Shown here piece by piece: positions 20,044 to 28,240 of a DNA stretch of 64,000 nt (position 1 is its first letter; the number at the start of each line of letters is the position of its first letter). Source of the DNA: Tabrizicola sp. (GTDB lineage: Bacteria; Pseudomonadota; Alphaproteobacteria; Rhodobacterales; Rhodobacteraceae); NCBI RefSeq assembly GCF_030373185.1, contig NZ_JAUCZH010000003.1, positions 124,001-188,000 of the forward strand, in the 5' to 3' direction. Made by a program: the position numbers and the translations under genes. The notes beneath the pieces are model-generated. The model was not told where the DNA came from and ran no database searches. It was given only the letters and a program-made list of their open reading frames with translations.

Positions 20044-20160
20044 CTCTGCATCCTTCGGGCTTTCATCGCCCTTCCCCCGGTAGACTTCACCGGCACCCCA
20101 CCCTACATAGGGAATTATAAGGCGCAAGCCCATCAGAACTCAGGCCTTCAGAGGTTTTAA

Positions 20161-20820
20161 ATGAACGGATCCCTGATCCAGCTCTTGGTCCTTGCCGGGA
20201 TCGCGATCTTCCTCATCCTCAAGCTGCGATCCGTATTGGGGACGCGCGACGGTTTTGAAAAGCCCCCGCTGCCGCCTGAAGAGGCGCGCCCCCGGGTCCG
20301 TCGCGACTTCGAGGTGATCGAAGGTGGTGCCGACCGGGATATCGTGGATCACGTTCCTGAAGGCTCAGATGCCGCCCGCGCCCTGTCGGCGATGAAACAG
20401 GCCGAGCCGTCCTTTGCCGTGACGCCCTTCCTGCAAGGGGCGCGCAGCGCTTATGAAATGATCCTGATGGCCTATGAGCGCGGCGATCTCGACTCGATCC
20501 GCGATTTTCTGGCCGACGATGTGGAAGCCAGTTTTGCCGAGGCTATCGCCGCCCGCGAAGCGCAGGGTCTGACTGTTGATGCCAGCTTTGTCGGCATGAA
20601 GGAGCTTGTGCTGCACGACGCCACCTTCAACCGCGAGTCCGGCATGGGTGAGATTTCGGTCCGCTTCGTCGGTGAGCAAACCTATGTCGTGCGAAACAAG
20701 GCCGGAGAGATCGTCGAGGGCAGCCCGCGTGAAATCAAGAAATCGCGGGATATCTGGACCTTTGCGCGTCACATGGGGTCGGACGATCCGAACTGGCAGC
20801 TTGTCGCGACCGGCGACTGA
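20161..20820 (+). CDS. Tim44-like domain membrane-anchored protein
   Basis: A 219-residue protein with one N-terminal membrane helix (LIQLLVLAGIAIFLILKL), a polar linker, and a C-terminal Tim44/MRPL45-like domain: GARSAYEMILMAYERGDLDSIRDFLADDV followed by a beta-rich half ending WTFARHMGSDDPNWQLVATGD. Alphaproteobacterial members resemble mitochondrial Tim44; in Caulobacter the relative TimA is membrane-linked. The role is not settled. It leads mltA (10-bp gap) and the Smr gene in one operon. Confidence 0.85.
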   Translation: MNGSLIQLLVLAGIAIFLILKLRSVLGTRDGFEKPPLPPEEARPRVRRDFEVIEGGADRDIVDHVPEGSDAARALSAMKQAEPSFAVTPFLQGARSAYEMILMAYERGDLDSIRDFLADDVEASFAEAIAAREAQGLTVDASFVGMKELVLHDATFNRESGMGEISVRFVGEQTYVVRNKAGEIVEGSPREIKKSRDIWTFARHMGSDDPNWQLVATGD

Positions 20821-20830
20821 CCGCTTTGGG

Positions 20831-21856
20831 ATGCGCCCACCCTTTCGCATCCTTGGTCTTGTGGCGGTCCTGATGGCCGTCACGCCAGCCCCCGCCCAAG
20901 TGCTTGATTTCGAAGCGCTGGACGGTTGGCGCGAAGACGCCCATGCCGAGGCATTGGTCACGTTCCTGCGCACCTGTGACAAGCTTTCCGCCCCTGAGTG
21001 GCAGCCGATCTGCGCCGTCGCGGCAGATGTTCCGCAAGACGACATTTCAGCCCGGAGCTTTTTCGAACTGTTCTTCAAGCCGGTAGTCGTGGGCAACCCG
21101 CCCGCGCTTTTTACCGGCTATTTCGAGCCTGAGCTTGATGGATCTCCGGTGCGAAGCGGGCGGTTTCAGCATCCGATCTACCGCCGCCCGCCCGAATTGC
21201 AGGATGGCACGGTCTACCATTCCCGCGAAGCCATCGAAAAAGGCGCCATCGCCGGACGCGGGCTGGAGCTGGCGTGGCTTGACGACCCCATAGATGTTTA
21301 TTTCCTGCAAGTCCAAGGCTCTGGCCGGATCAGGATGACGGATGGGTCGGTGGTGCGTGTGGGCTATGCCGGGGCGAACGGCCATGCCTATCGGTCCATC
21401 GGGCAGGAAATGGTGCGCCGCGGTAGTCACTCGATGGATCAGGTCTCGGCGCAGGAAATCGCGGGCTGGGTCCGCCGCAACCCCTCGGCGGGGCAAGAGC
21501 TGCTTTACACCAACCCCTCCTTTGTCTTCTTTCGCAAGATCGGCACGCTTGGCGCCGCCGATGGGCCTATCGGCGCAATGGGCCGGTCGATCACCACGCT
21601 GCGGTCGGTTGCCATTGACCCGAAGTTCACCCCGCTTGGCGCCCCCGTCTGGATCGAAAAGGATGGTCGCGGGCCGATCCGACGCTTGATGGTCGCGCAA
21701 GATACCGGCGGCGCGATCAAGGGGATGCAGCGGGCCGACATCTTCTTTGGCACAGGGTCGGCGGCCGGCAATGCGGCGGGAACCGTCAAGGATTCCGGGC
21801 GCATGGTCCTGCTTGTGCCGATCGACCGTGCCTACGCGATGCTGGAAGGCGGCTGA
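20831..21856 (+). CDS. mltA: membrane-bound lytic murein transglycosylase A
   Basis: A 341-residue lytic transglycosylase that cleaves peptidoglycan glycan strands to 1,6-anhydro products in the periplasm. A signal peptide is visible (ILGLVAVLMAVTPAPAQ). The MltA domain shows FTGYFEPELDGS, then DDPIDVYFLQVQGSGRI and a C-terminal 3D domain with the Asp-rich MVAQDTGGAIKGMQRADIFFGTG. No lipobox Cys is evident, so lipidation is doubtful. The upstream frame extension to 20606 overlaps the Tim44-like gene and is not used. Confidence 0.94.
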   Translation: MRPPFRILGLVAVLMAVTPAPAQVLDFEALDGWREDAHAEALVTFLRTCDKLSAPEWQPICAVAADVPQDDISARSFFELFFKPVVVGNPPALFTGYFEPELDGSPVRSGRFQHPIYRRPPELQDGTVYHSREAIEKGAIAGRGLELAWLDDPIDVYFLQVQGSGRIRMTDGSVVRVGYAGANGHAYRSIGQEMVRRGSHSMDQVSAQEIAGWVRRNPSAGQELLYTNPSFVFFRKIGTLGAADGPIGAMGRSITTLRSVAIDPKFTPLGAPVWIEKDGRGPIRRLMVAQDTGGAIKGMQRADIFFGTGSAAGNAAGTVKDSGRMVLLVPIDRAYAMLEGG

Positions 21857-21860
21857 TCCC

Positions 21861-22448
21861 ATGCGCCGCCACCGCACCTTGCGCCCCGAGGAAGAAGAGC
21901 TTTGGCGCAGCGTCGCCCGGACTGCGCGGCCGATGCACGAACACCCGATCTTTCACAAACCAGCCGATCCCGCGCCGCTGGAACCACCGGTCCTGGCCCA
22001 TGCCAGACCGCGACTTTCCCCCTTTGCCCTTGGGGAAAAGGCCCGCAAGCCAGAGCGCCATGACCTTGCCCCCTCGCTGCCGGAGCTGCTGACTGCGGCA
22101 CCCTTGCAGATGGATGCGAAGACCCACGGCAAGATGACAAGGGGCAAACTGGCCCCTGAAGCCCGGATCGACCTGCACGGGATGACCCTGGCCGAAGCGC
22201 ACCCCGAACTGATCCGCTTCATCCTGAACGCACAGGGTGCCGGTTTGCGGCTGGTTCTGGTCATCACCGGCAAGGGCAAGCGGCGTGAAGACCACGGCCC
22301 GATCCCGCAACGCATGGGTGCGCTGCGCCATCAGGTGCCGCACTGGTTGCGCCAGCCGCCGCTTGGCCCGGCCATCCTGCAAGTCACCGAAGCGCATCTG
22401 AAACACGGTGGATCAGGGGCCTATTACGTCTATCTGCGGCGGCGCTAG
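21861..22448 (+). CDS. Smr/MutS2-domain protein
   Basis: A 195-residue protein whose C-terminal half is an Smr domain: RIDLHGMTLAEAH (the LDLHG motif), LRLVLVITGKGKR and the final LKHGGSGAYYVYLRRR. Smr domains are nucleases or nucleic-acid binders linked in other bacteria to branched DNA or stalled-ribosome mRNA cleavage. The N-terminal ~90 residues are polar and low in complexity. It lies 4 bp after mltA and overlaps the convergent LysR gene by 4 bp at the stop. Confidence 0.88.
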   Translation: MRRHRTLRPEEEELWRSVARTARPMHEHPIFHKPADPAPLEPPVLAHARPRLSPFALGEKARKPERHDLAPSLPELLTAAPLQMDAKTHGKMTRGKLAPEARIDLHGMTLAEAHPELIRFILNAQGAGLRLVLVITGKGKRREDHGPIPQRMGALRHQVPHWLRQPPLGPAILQVTEAHLKHGGSGAYYVYLRRR

Positions 22449-23404
22449 CCCTTGATGGCCGCCCGCCCGGTCAGGTCTCGCAAGCCCCGGTCATCGGCGG
22501 CAAGCCAGTTTTCAGCCTCGATCCAGTTGCAGAAGGTGGCAATTGTCTTCATCCGCCGGTGGGCCTTGGGCAACACAAGGTAAAAGCCTGGAATCTGGCT
22601 TTCCGGCATCCGGCGCATCACCGCTTCACCGAACGGGGCGACAAGCTTTCCAAGCTTCAGATCCTCGGCCGCATCGATGGTCGAGAGCAGACCAACCCCA
22701 AGACCCGCCAGCGTTCCGCGCCGCATCGTGGCGGCATCGGCAAGCTGGATGTCATTCTTGCTGGTTCGCTCGTTCACGCCCAGGTGCCGCAGCACATTCG
22801 GCCACAGGTCCGCCGACAGAACCGGATGCAGCAACGGCATCGCGCGCAGGTCCAGCGGCCCCGAGAGGCGGCGCGCGATATCGGGTGTGCAGCAGATCAC
22901 CTTGTAGTCGCGCAACAGCAGGGTGGCCTCATGGCCCGCCCAGCTTCCAAAGCCCCACTGGATCGCCACATCCACGTCATCGGCCACGAAGTCCGGCAGA
23001 TCGACCATGGTCGTAAGCCGCAGGTCGGCGTCTGGGGCGATGTCGCGGAACCGGTTGATCCGGTCCAGAAGATAGCGGGTGGCGAAGTAAGGGCTTGCGT
23101 TTACGTTGATACGGTTGCGCGTGTCGGACTTGGCGACACGCCGGACACCCTCTTTCAGCTCGTCAAAGGCCGCCTGCACGAAATGCGCGAGCAGGATCGC
23201 CTTTTCGTTGGGCTCGATCGCGCGCCCCTTGCGTTCGAACAGTTCCGCCCCAAGCGTGTCTTCCAGAAGCTTGATCTGCTGGCTGACCGCCTGCGGACTG
23301 ACGCTCAGCTCATCCGCCGCACTGCGGAACGACCGGTGCCGCACGACCGTGTGGAACACGCGCAACGCGTTCAGCGGGGGAAGCCGGGCATGGGGATTCT
23401 TCAT
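22445..23404 (-). CDS. LysR-family transcriptional regulator (GcvA-like)
   Basis: A 319-residue LysR regulator. The N-terminal winged helix is LNALRVFHTVVRHRSFRSAADELSVSPQAVSQQIKLLEDTLG, and the remainder is a periplasmic-binding-like effector domain. The residue pattern resembles the GcvA/AmpR branch. It is last in the seven-gene leftward operon starting at 32000, separated from the FAD enzyme by 12 bp, so it is probably the operon's own regulator. A likely operator candidate is the palindrome at 32070-32096. The effector is unknown. Confidence 0.9.
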   Translation of the reverse strand: MKNPHARLPPLNALRVFHTVVRHRSFRSAADELSVSPQAVSQQIKLLEDTLGAELFERKGRAIEPNEKAILLAHFVQAAFDELKEGVRRVAKSDTRNRINVNASPYFATRYLLDRINRFRDIAPDADLRLTTMVDLPDFVADDVDVAIQWGFGSWAGHEATLLLRDYKVICCTPDIARRLSGPLDLRAMPLLHPVLSADLWPNVLRHLGVNERTSKNDIQLADAATMRRGTLAGLGVGLLSTIDAAEDLKLGKLVAPFGEAVMRRMPESQIPGFYLVLPKAHRRMKTIATFCNWIEAENWLAADDRGLRDLTGRAAIKG

Positions 23405-23416
23405 CGGCCGCTGCTT

Positions 23417-24625
23417 TCAGATAACCGCCTTCTCAAGGAACGGCCTGCCTTCTGTAACGCGCTCGTAGCCCACTTCCGACAGGTCCAGAGACCGGAACCC
23501 GCCATAGATGATCAGCTCCGATATACCACGCCCGGCGGCTGGGCCTTGCTGAAGGCCGTGGCCGGAAAACCCGTTGGCATAGACGAAATTGCTGACATCA
23601 GGGTGCCGACCAACGATCAGGTTATGGTCCAGCGTGTTGAAATCGTAATGCCCCGCCCACTGGTTCACCACCTTGATCGCCTCGAACCCGGCAGAGCGTT
23701 CGGCAAGGGCGGGCCAGACGATGCTTTCGAATTCTTCATGGCGAGGCTCGAAGTCATCCCAATCCACGGCAGGGTCGTCAGCCGGCACACCGCCGGTCAG
23801 GAAGAAGCGGCCTTCGGGGCGGCACCAGACGCCACTTGGGTCGATCATCAGCGGCAACCGCCCTTGGTTCACAGTTGCAGACCCTTCCGGTGTCCGGGCG
23901 CAGTCAAAGACGAAGATCGTCCGTTTGCGCGGCTCGACCGGCACATCAAGGCCAGCCATCCGCGCCGTCAGCGCCGCACGGGGACCAGAGGCGTTGACGA
24001 CTGTTCCCGCCCGCACCTCGGCGCCGGACTTCAAGGTGACCGAGGTGACCCGCGAACCGCTGCGACCGATGGCGACCACCTCGTCGGCAATATAGTCCGC
24101 ACCTTGCGCCCGCGCCTTGGCACGAAAGCCGTTCATCAGCCCGGTGTTGGAGAACCACCCTTCACCCGATTGGCCATAGGACGCCAGTCGAATGTCATCC
24201 ACCCGCAGATGCGGAAAAGCGCGGTTCAGCGCCTCTTGATCCCACAGCACGACATCTGCCCCGCAGGCGCGCTGCACCTCGTGGTTCTCGCGCAGGACCA
24301 GTTCCTGTTCGGCGGTATTTGCCAGAAACAGATAGCCGCCCGGATGGAAATTCAGGTCGGGGGGCGCTTCTCCCTCAACCCGCATGGTTGATGCAAAATC
24401 GCGGATGAAGGCGCTGCCATATTGGCTGATCTTCACGTTGATCGGATTGGAAAACTGCGTCCGGATCGAGGCTGCGGAAAGCGAGGTGGATGCTTTCGCA
24501 TAGGTCGGGTCGCGTTCCACCACCAGAACCGAGCCTGTGAAGTCCGGGTTCGCGGTCAGGAAATACGCCACGGCCGAGCCGATGACGGCCCCGCCCACGA
24601 TCACGACATCATAGCTTTCATTCAT
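23417..24625 (-). CDS. FAD-dependent oxidoreductase (DAO/FOXRED-like)
   Basis: A 402-residue flavoprotein of the D-amino-acid oxidase/sarcosine-dehydrogenase superfamily. The FAD dinucleotide motif is VVIVGGAVIGSAVAYFL at the N-terminus, followed by VVERDPTYAKASTSLSAASIRTQFS. The C-terminal FAD contact NGFSGHGLQQGPAAGRGISELI is typical. Such enzymes oxidise secondary or D-amines to imines; here the substrate is inferred only from the hydantoinase context. It overlaps the SDR gene by 4 bp. No signal peptide is seen, so it is cytoplasmic. Confidence 0.88.
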   Translation of the reverse strand: MNESYDVVIVGGAVIGSAVAYFLTANPDFTGSVLVVERDPTYAKASTSLSAASIRTQFSNPINVKISQYGSAFIRDFASTMRVEGEAPPDLNFHPGGYLFLANTAEQELVLRENHEVQRACGADVVLWDQEALNRAFPHLRVDDIRLASYGQSGEGWFSNTGLMNGFRAKARAQGADYIADEVVAIGRSGSRVTSVTLKSGAEVRAGTVVNASGPRAALTARMAGLDVPVEPRKRTIFVFDCARTPEGSATVNQGRLPLMIDPSGVWCRPEGRFFLTGGVPADDPAVDWDDFEPRHEEFESIVWPALAERSAGFEAIKVVNQWAGHYDFNTLDHNLIVGRHPDVSNFVYANGFSGHGLQQGPAAGRGISELIIYGGFRSLDLSEVGYERVTEGRPFLEKAVI

Positions 24626-25446
24626 TTCGCGGCCTCGTCGTCCGGGTGGCCAAGATCGACAAACCAGCCGCCAAGGTGCTTGACCGCAGGCGCATGCGGG
24701 TTCGGCGGGGGCAGGCGCGTCTCGACCTCAAGGCGGTGGGTTTCGGTGCTGTCTTGTGGCACAAATCCGATATGCGCGGCCAGACGGTTGTCGACCATTC
24801 GGTGCCGATTGGCAGAGGTGCCGAAAACGATGGAATGGGCTGCACGGGGGGCGGTCAGACTGGCTTCGACCAGGCGGATGCAATCGTCGAAGGTCAGCAT
24901 CGACCACAGCATGCGGCGGTCGGTGAATTCGGGAAAGCTGGAGAAGATGCGCAAGGCCACCGTCTCGATCCCGAACTTGTCCCAATAGAGCCGGCCAAGG
25001 TCTTCGACGAAGCACTTCGACAGACCATAGAGACTGTCGGGCCGGTGCGGAGCGTTGGCGTCGATCTGATCCTCGATCTGATGATATCCGATCGCATGGA
25101 CCGAGCTGGAATAGACAACGCGACCGACCCCGTTCTTCCGCGCGCCTTCGTAGATGTGATAGCTGCCGCGAATGTTGCCGTTCAGGATGCTGTCCCACGA
25201 CCCTTCCAGTGGCACACCGCCGAAATGGACAATCGCATCAACACCTTCAGTGGCGCGGATCGTGGCCTCCATATCGGCCAGATCGAATTGAAGGGCTTCC
25301 TCGTTCGGCTGAAGATCATTGATTTCCGCCATGTCGGCGACACGCAGATGGGTGCAAAGCGGTGCCAGGCCGCGACGAAGATGGGTGCCAAGCCGCCCTG
25401 CGGCCCCGGTCAGAAGAATGCGGTTGAAGCGGGGCTTGGTCATCAT
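24622..25446 (-). CDS. extended SDR NAD(P)-dependent dehydrogenase (uronate dehydrogenase-like)
   Basis: A 274-residue extended short-chain dehydrogenase. The cofactor motif is ILLTGAAGRLGTHLRRGL, then VHFGGVPLEGSWDSILNGNI and the catalytic YxxxK as YGLSK with upstream VYSSSVHAIGYH. The arrangement closely resembles uronate (hexuronate) dehydrogenases, which oxidise the aldehyde of uronic acids; the actual substrate in this operon is unknown. Two consecutive ATG codons (25446, 25443) are possible starts, both overlapping the aminotransferase stop. Confidence 0.85.
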   Translation of the reverse strand: MMTKPRFNRILLTGAAGRLGTHLRRGLAPLCTHLRVADMAEINDLQPNEEALQFDLADMEATIRATEGVDAIVHFGGVPLEGSWDSILNGNIRGSYHIYEGARKNGVGRVVYSSSVHAIGYHQIEDQIDANAPHRPDSLYGLSKCFVEDLGRLYWDKFGIETVALRIFSSFPEFTDRRMLWSMLTFDDCIRLVEASLTAPRAAHSIVFGTSANRHRMVDNRLAAHIGFVPQDSTETHRLEVETRLPPPNPHAPAVKHLGGWFVDLGHPDDEAAK

Positions 25447-26621
25447 GCAGCCTTTGCGGGTGAGAGGGCAGCCACGGCGCGCCCGACACGGGCCATCGCC
25501 TCGGTCAGGGTCGCGTCCGCAGTGGCGGTCGAGTTCCGGAAGAGCGGCGACAGGCCGTAAGCCGCGCCGGGGACGGCTCTGACATGGCCTTCGTTCGGCA
25601 GGTAGGTGACCACCGCTGTATCGTCGGCCAGCATTTCGCCTTTCGGCGTGACCCGCCCGATCAGACCCGCGCAGCCGATACAGGCATAGTAGGCCCCTTC
25701 GGGCGGCGACAGGGCGACGCCGGGAATGTCCGCCACGGTGGCAAGCACCGGATCACGACGGCGCTCGAACGCTTCACGGAAGGTGGCGATACAGTCCTGC
25801 GGCCCGGTCAGCGCCGCCAGCGCCGCGGCCTGCATCGGGGGTGCAACCGAGGTCACCGACTGGCCTTGCACCGCTTTCATTGCCTTCAGAAGCGGCGCCG
25901 GACCAGCAGCATAGCCAACGCGCCAGCCGGTCATCGCGTAAGCCTTGGCGACACCGTTCACGATCAGCGTGCGATCGCGCAACTCGGGGCAGACCTTACC
26001 GAATCTGACGGATTCCCGCCCCTCGAACAGGATGTGCTCATAGATCTCATCCGAGAGGATCAGAACCTGAGGATGCCGCGCCAGAACCGCACCCAAGCCG
26101 CGCAATTCCGCCTCGGAATAGACCGCGCCGGATGGATTGCCCGGCATGTTCAGGAACAACCATTTCGTGCGCGGTGTGATCGCGGCTTCCAGCACCGCAG
26201 GTGTCAGGCGAAATCCGGTCTCCGCCCCGCAGGCGGGCGTGACTGGCGCCCCGCCCAGAAGCTTCACCATTTCCGGGTAGCTGACAGAATAGGGCGCGGG
26301 CAGGATCGCCTCGTCCCCGTCATTCAACGTCGCCATCAGCGCGCTGAAGATGATCTGCCTGGCCCCGATTGCGACCACAATGTCATCCGGGCCATAGTCG
26401 AGGTCATTCTCGCGGCGGAACTGCTCGGCCACCGCCATTCGCAGGGCTAGCGTCCCCGCCGCTTGGGTATAAAGCGTCTCGCCAGCAAGGGCCGCCTCGT
26501 GCGCCGCTTCGGCCACATGGGTGGGGGTGGGGAAATCCGGCTCTCCCAGCCCAAGGTCGATCACATCGATACCAGTTGCGCGCAGGGCCTTTGCCGCCAT
26601 GCGGGTTGCAACATAGGTCAT
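25443..26621 (-). CDS. PLP-dependent aminotransferase, class I/II
   Basis: A 392-residue fold-type I aminotransferase of the aspartate aminotransferase family. The PLP lysine is in VNGVAKAYAMTGWRVGYAAG. ILSDEIYEHILFEG supplies the Asp and Tyr that contact the cofactor, and MPGNPSGAVYSEAEL is family-typical. The N-terminus is short, beginning MTYVATRMAAKALRATG, and lacks about 15 residues often present before ELKAAG. In this operon it would move the amino group of a released amino acid; substrate unknown. It overlaps hyuB by 4 bp. Confidence 0.9.
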   Translation of the reverse strand: MTYVATRMAAKALRATGIDVIDLGLGEPDFPTPTHVAEAAHEAALAGETLYTQAAGTLALRMAVAEQFRRENDLDYGPDDIVVAIGARQIIFSALMATLNDGDEAILPAPYSVSYPEMVKLLGGAPVTPACGAETGFRLTPAVLEAAITPRTKWLFLNMPGNPSGAVYSEAELRGLGAVLARHPQVLILSDEIYEHILFEGRESVRFGKVCPELRDRTLIVNGVAKAYAMTGWRVGYAAGPAPLLKAMKAVQGQSVTSVAPPMQAAALAALTGPQDCIATFREAFERRRDPVLATVADIPGVALSPPEGAYYACIGCAGLIGRVTPKGEMLADDTAVVTYLPNEGHVRAVPGAAYGLSPLFRNSTATADATLTEAMARVGRAVAALSPAKAA

Positions 26622-28240
26622 TTCACAGTCTCCGTCACATAGCCCTTGGCCAGATCATTCGCGCGTTCGGCCGGATCGCGACGGGACGGATCACCGAACC
26701 CGCCCCCACCCGGCAGATCCAGCACCAGCCGCCGCCCGGCGGGAACATGCTGCCAGCCCTTGGGCTTCAGCACCGTGCCATCATCCAGCGCAGCCTTGCC
26801 CGCCGCCCCTGGCATGCCACCATCACGGCCCTTGGCGGGATGGTTGATCCGGTCGAACATGGCCGAGAAATCGAACTCATGCCCCGGCAGCGGTTCGATC
26901 TCGATCACCTGGCCCAAACCGCCGCGATACTGGCCATCGCCGCCGGAATCAGGACGCAATTCCTTGCGCCAGACGACCACTGGGCCGGTCTGTTCCGTCG
27001 CCTCGATCGGCATGGTCATGACGCCCGAGGGGAAAGCGGTGGCCGACAAGCCGTCCGCCCCTGGGCGCGCGCCCATGCCGCCCGAGTTGAACATCAGGAT
27101 CTCCGCGCGGCGCCCCGGCGCCCCTGCAACCGGACGCACCGACATGTGAATGTTCCACAAGGCCGCCGCCCCTTCGGCAAGCACCTGTCCCGGCAGCGCC
27201 TTCGCCAGAGCACCAAGCACCAGATCGGGGACCAGATGGCCGATCACATGGCGCACCGACACGGGCGCGGGGCGTTCCGCGTTCAGAATATTGACCGGAG
27301 AGGAAATGGTGAATGCCTCAAGCGAGGCCCAGTTGTTCGGAATATCCGGCGCCACCACGCATTTCAGCGCATAGCAGGCATAGGCCTTGGTGTAGATGAT
27401 CGGCACGTTGATGCCGTGCTTGCTCATCCCGTCCGTGCCAGTGAAATCGACGTTGACCGACCCTTCGCCAATGGCAACTGCGCAGGCCAGTTTGACCGGG
27501 CTGTCATAGCCGTCAGTCAAAAGCTCATTGGCCCAAGCGCCCCTCGGCAAGGCGGCGATCCGGTCCAGCGTGGCCGCACGGGTGCGCGAGAAGATGAACG
27601 CGCCCAGAGCGTCCAGCGTCTCAAGCCCGATCTCCTCCATCATCTGGGTCAGACGCTGGTGGCCGACGTCATTGCAGGCGGCAAGCGAATAGAAGTCCCC
27701 CACCACCTGATTGGCCTCGCGCACATTGGCGCGCAGGATGCGGATCAGATCGGCATTCACCTGGCCCCGTTCAGCGAACTTCATGATCGGGATCTGTATG
27801 CCTTCCTCATAGACCGATTTGCCATCGGCCCCGAACCCACGCCCGCCCACATCCACCACATGCGCGGTGCAGGCGAAGAAGCCGACAAGCCGGTCGCCCT
27901 TGAAGCTTGGCGAGACCATGGTGATGTCATGCAGGTGGCCGGTGCCTTTCCACGGGTCGTTGGTGACGTAAGTGTCACCGGGGAACATGCTGTCGCGGCC
28001 GATCTCGGCGATGAAATGCAGCACCGCCTCGGCCATCGTGTTCACATGGCCCGGCGTGCCAGTCACCGCCTGCGCCAGCATCCGGCCTGCCGGGTCGAAG
28101 ACACCCGCCGACAGATCGCCCGCCTCGCGCACAGAGGTCGAGAAGGCCGTGCGCAAGAGCGTCATCGCCTGTTCCTCGACGACCGAGATCAGGCGGTTCC
28201 ACATGACCTGCATGCGAATTTCAAAGGTCGGATCGGTCAT
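26618..28240 (-). CDS. hydantoinase B / oxoprolinase family subunit
   Basis: A 540-residue HyuB-type subunit. The N-terminus EIRMQVMWNRLISVVEEQAMTLLRTAFSTSVREAGD and the segment VTNDPWKGTGHLHDITMVSP are family signatures, and the C-terminal block ends in PGGGGFGDPSRRDPAERAND. With HyuA it forms the ATP-dependent hydantoinase/5-oxoprolinase/acetone-carboxylase type complex that opens lactam or imide rings or carboxylates ketones. It overlaps hyuA by 4 bp. There is no acetone-carboxylase gamma gene nearby, so ring hydrolysis is favoured over carboxylation. Confidence 0.92.
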   Translation of the reverse strand: MTDPTFEIRMQVMWNRLISVVEEQAMTLLRTAFSTSVREAGDLSAGVFDPAGRMLAQAVTGTPGHVNTMAEAVLHFIAEIGRDSMFPGDTYVTNDPWKGTGHLHDITMVSPSFKGDRLVGFFACTAHVVDVGGRGFGADGKSVYEEGIQIPIMKFAERGQVNADLIRILRANVREANQVVGDFYSLAACNDVGHQRLTQMMEEIGLETLDALGAFIFSRTRAATLDRIAALPRGAWANELLTDGYDSPVKLACAVAIGEGSVNVDFTGTDGMSKHGINVPIIYTKAYACYALKCVVAPDIPNNWASLEAFTISSPVNILNAERPAPVSVRHVIGHLVPDLVLGALAKALPGQVLAEGAAALWNIHMSVRPVAGAPGRRAEILMFNSGGMGARPGADGLSATAFPSGVMTMPIEATEQTGPVVVWRKELRPDSGGDGQYRGGLGQVIEIEPLPGHEFDFSAMFDRINHPAKGRDGGMPGAAGKAALDDGTVLKPKGWQHVPAGRRLVLDLPGGGGFGDPSRRDPAERANDLAKGYVTETVK